Origin: Azonexus sp.
GTDB taxonomy: Bacteria > Pseudomonadota > Gammaproteobacteria > Burkholderiales > Rhodocyclaceae
Reading direction: 5' to 3'
DNA length: 50,604 bases
Assembly: GCA_031274715.1 (NCBI GenBank)
Contig: JAISPT010000036.1
Location: 1-50,604 of the forward strand
In this document: piece by piece, positions 50,555 through 50,604 of the stretch
How positions within the stretch are numbered: position 1 is the stretch's first letter
Layout: each line of letters begins with the position of its first letter
Program-made: the position numbers and the translations under genes
The notes under the pieces: model-generated
The model's input: the letters and a program-made list of their open reading frames with translations, nothing else
Databases searched by the model: none
Told to the model about the DNA's origin: nothing

Positions 50555-50604
50555 GCTTGAAACTCCCAATCGAGATAACGATAAAAAAGGTGAGTTTCGA
50601 AATG

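Noticed and set aside
1..50604. CRISPR arrays, tRNA/rRNA genes, prophage or complete IS elements
   Set aside because: No regularly spaced repeats, no tRNA-like cloverleaf or rRNA sequence, and no transposase or phage genes beyond the small orfA-like fragment at 45775 were seen by eye.

Overview
The window is high-GC proteobacterial chromosome. The gene set (AcnB-type aconitase, proteobacterial sdhCDAB with sdhE, ZapE, HtpG, NnrS, bacteriohaemerythrin, many c-di-GMP and chemotaxis proteins) suggests a respiratory betaproteobacterium, most likely of the Rhodocyclales (Dechloromonas/Azonexus-like). That placement is inference from gene content; no rRNA or tRNA gene is visible. There is no CRISPR array, no intact insertion sequence and no prophage.

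Layout. 1-374 is the start of zapE, followed by a short AT-rich patch with a small membrane protein. 906-13513 is a TCA-cycle block: on the minus strand sdhC-sdhD-sdhA-sdhB-sdhE-gltA-sucA-sucB-lpdA, then a GntR/UTRA regulator divergent from mdh. A perfect 14-bp palindrome between gntR and mdh is a candidate operator, and ten of its bases recur at the acnB promoter 21 kb away. 13586-15293 carries a CitE-like lyase and an RluA-family pseudouridine synthase. 15368-17144 is an unusual minus-strand set: a porin, an orphan PstS-like binding protein and a 25-residue membrane peptide. 17199-30563 is a mixed region: nitronate monooxygenase-like protein, NnrS, a Cache chemoreceptor, a DHA2 exporter, phosphatidylserine decarboxylase, a secreted metallo-beta-lactamase-fold protein, a secreted beta-helix protein, a NIT-PAS-GGDEF-EAL protein and a bacteriohaemerythrin.

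The most unusual part is 33650-44486, divergent from acnB. It begins with an acetolactate-synthase-like ThDP enzyme followed by two translationally coupled proteins of the citrate synthase/citryl-CoA lyase fold. Both appear to have lost most of the catalytic His/His/Asp triad. Downstream on the same strand are a TonB-dependent receptor, an orphan periplasmic binding protein and a 1352-residue hybrid kinase ending in GGDEF-EAL, each separated by 6-7 bases. I regard the ThDP enzyme plus twin citrate-synthase-like proteins as the best candidate for an undescribed system, with the receptor/binding-protein/kinase trio as its possible sensory partner.

44614-50554 holds a YkgJ-type Cys-cluster protein, a divergent TrmB-like methyltransferase, a DUF4124 protein whose N-terminus appears to come from an insertion-sequence orfA, a solitary GspE/PilB-type ATPase, a DUF3820 protein and htpG. 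Rho-independent terminators are clear after lpdA, gltA, mdh, the nitronate monooxygenase-like gene, htpG, and between the haemerythrin and acnB genes.
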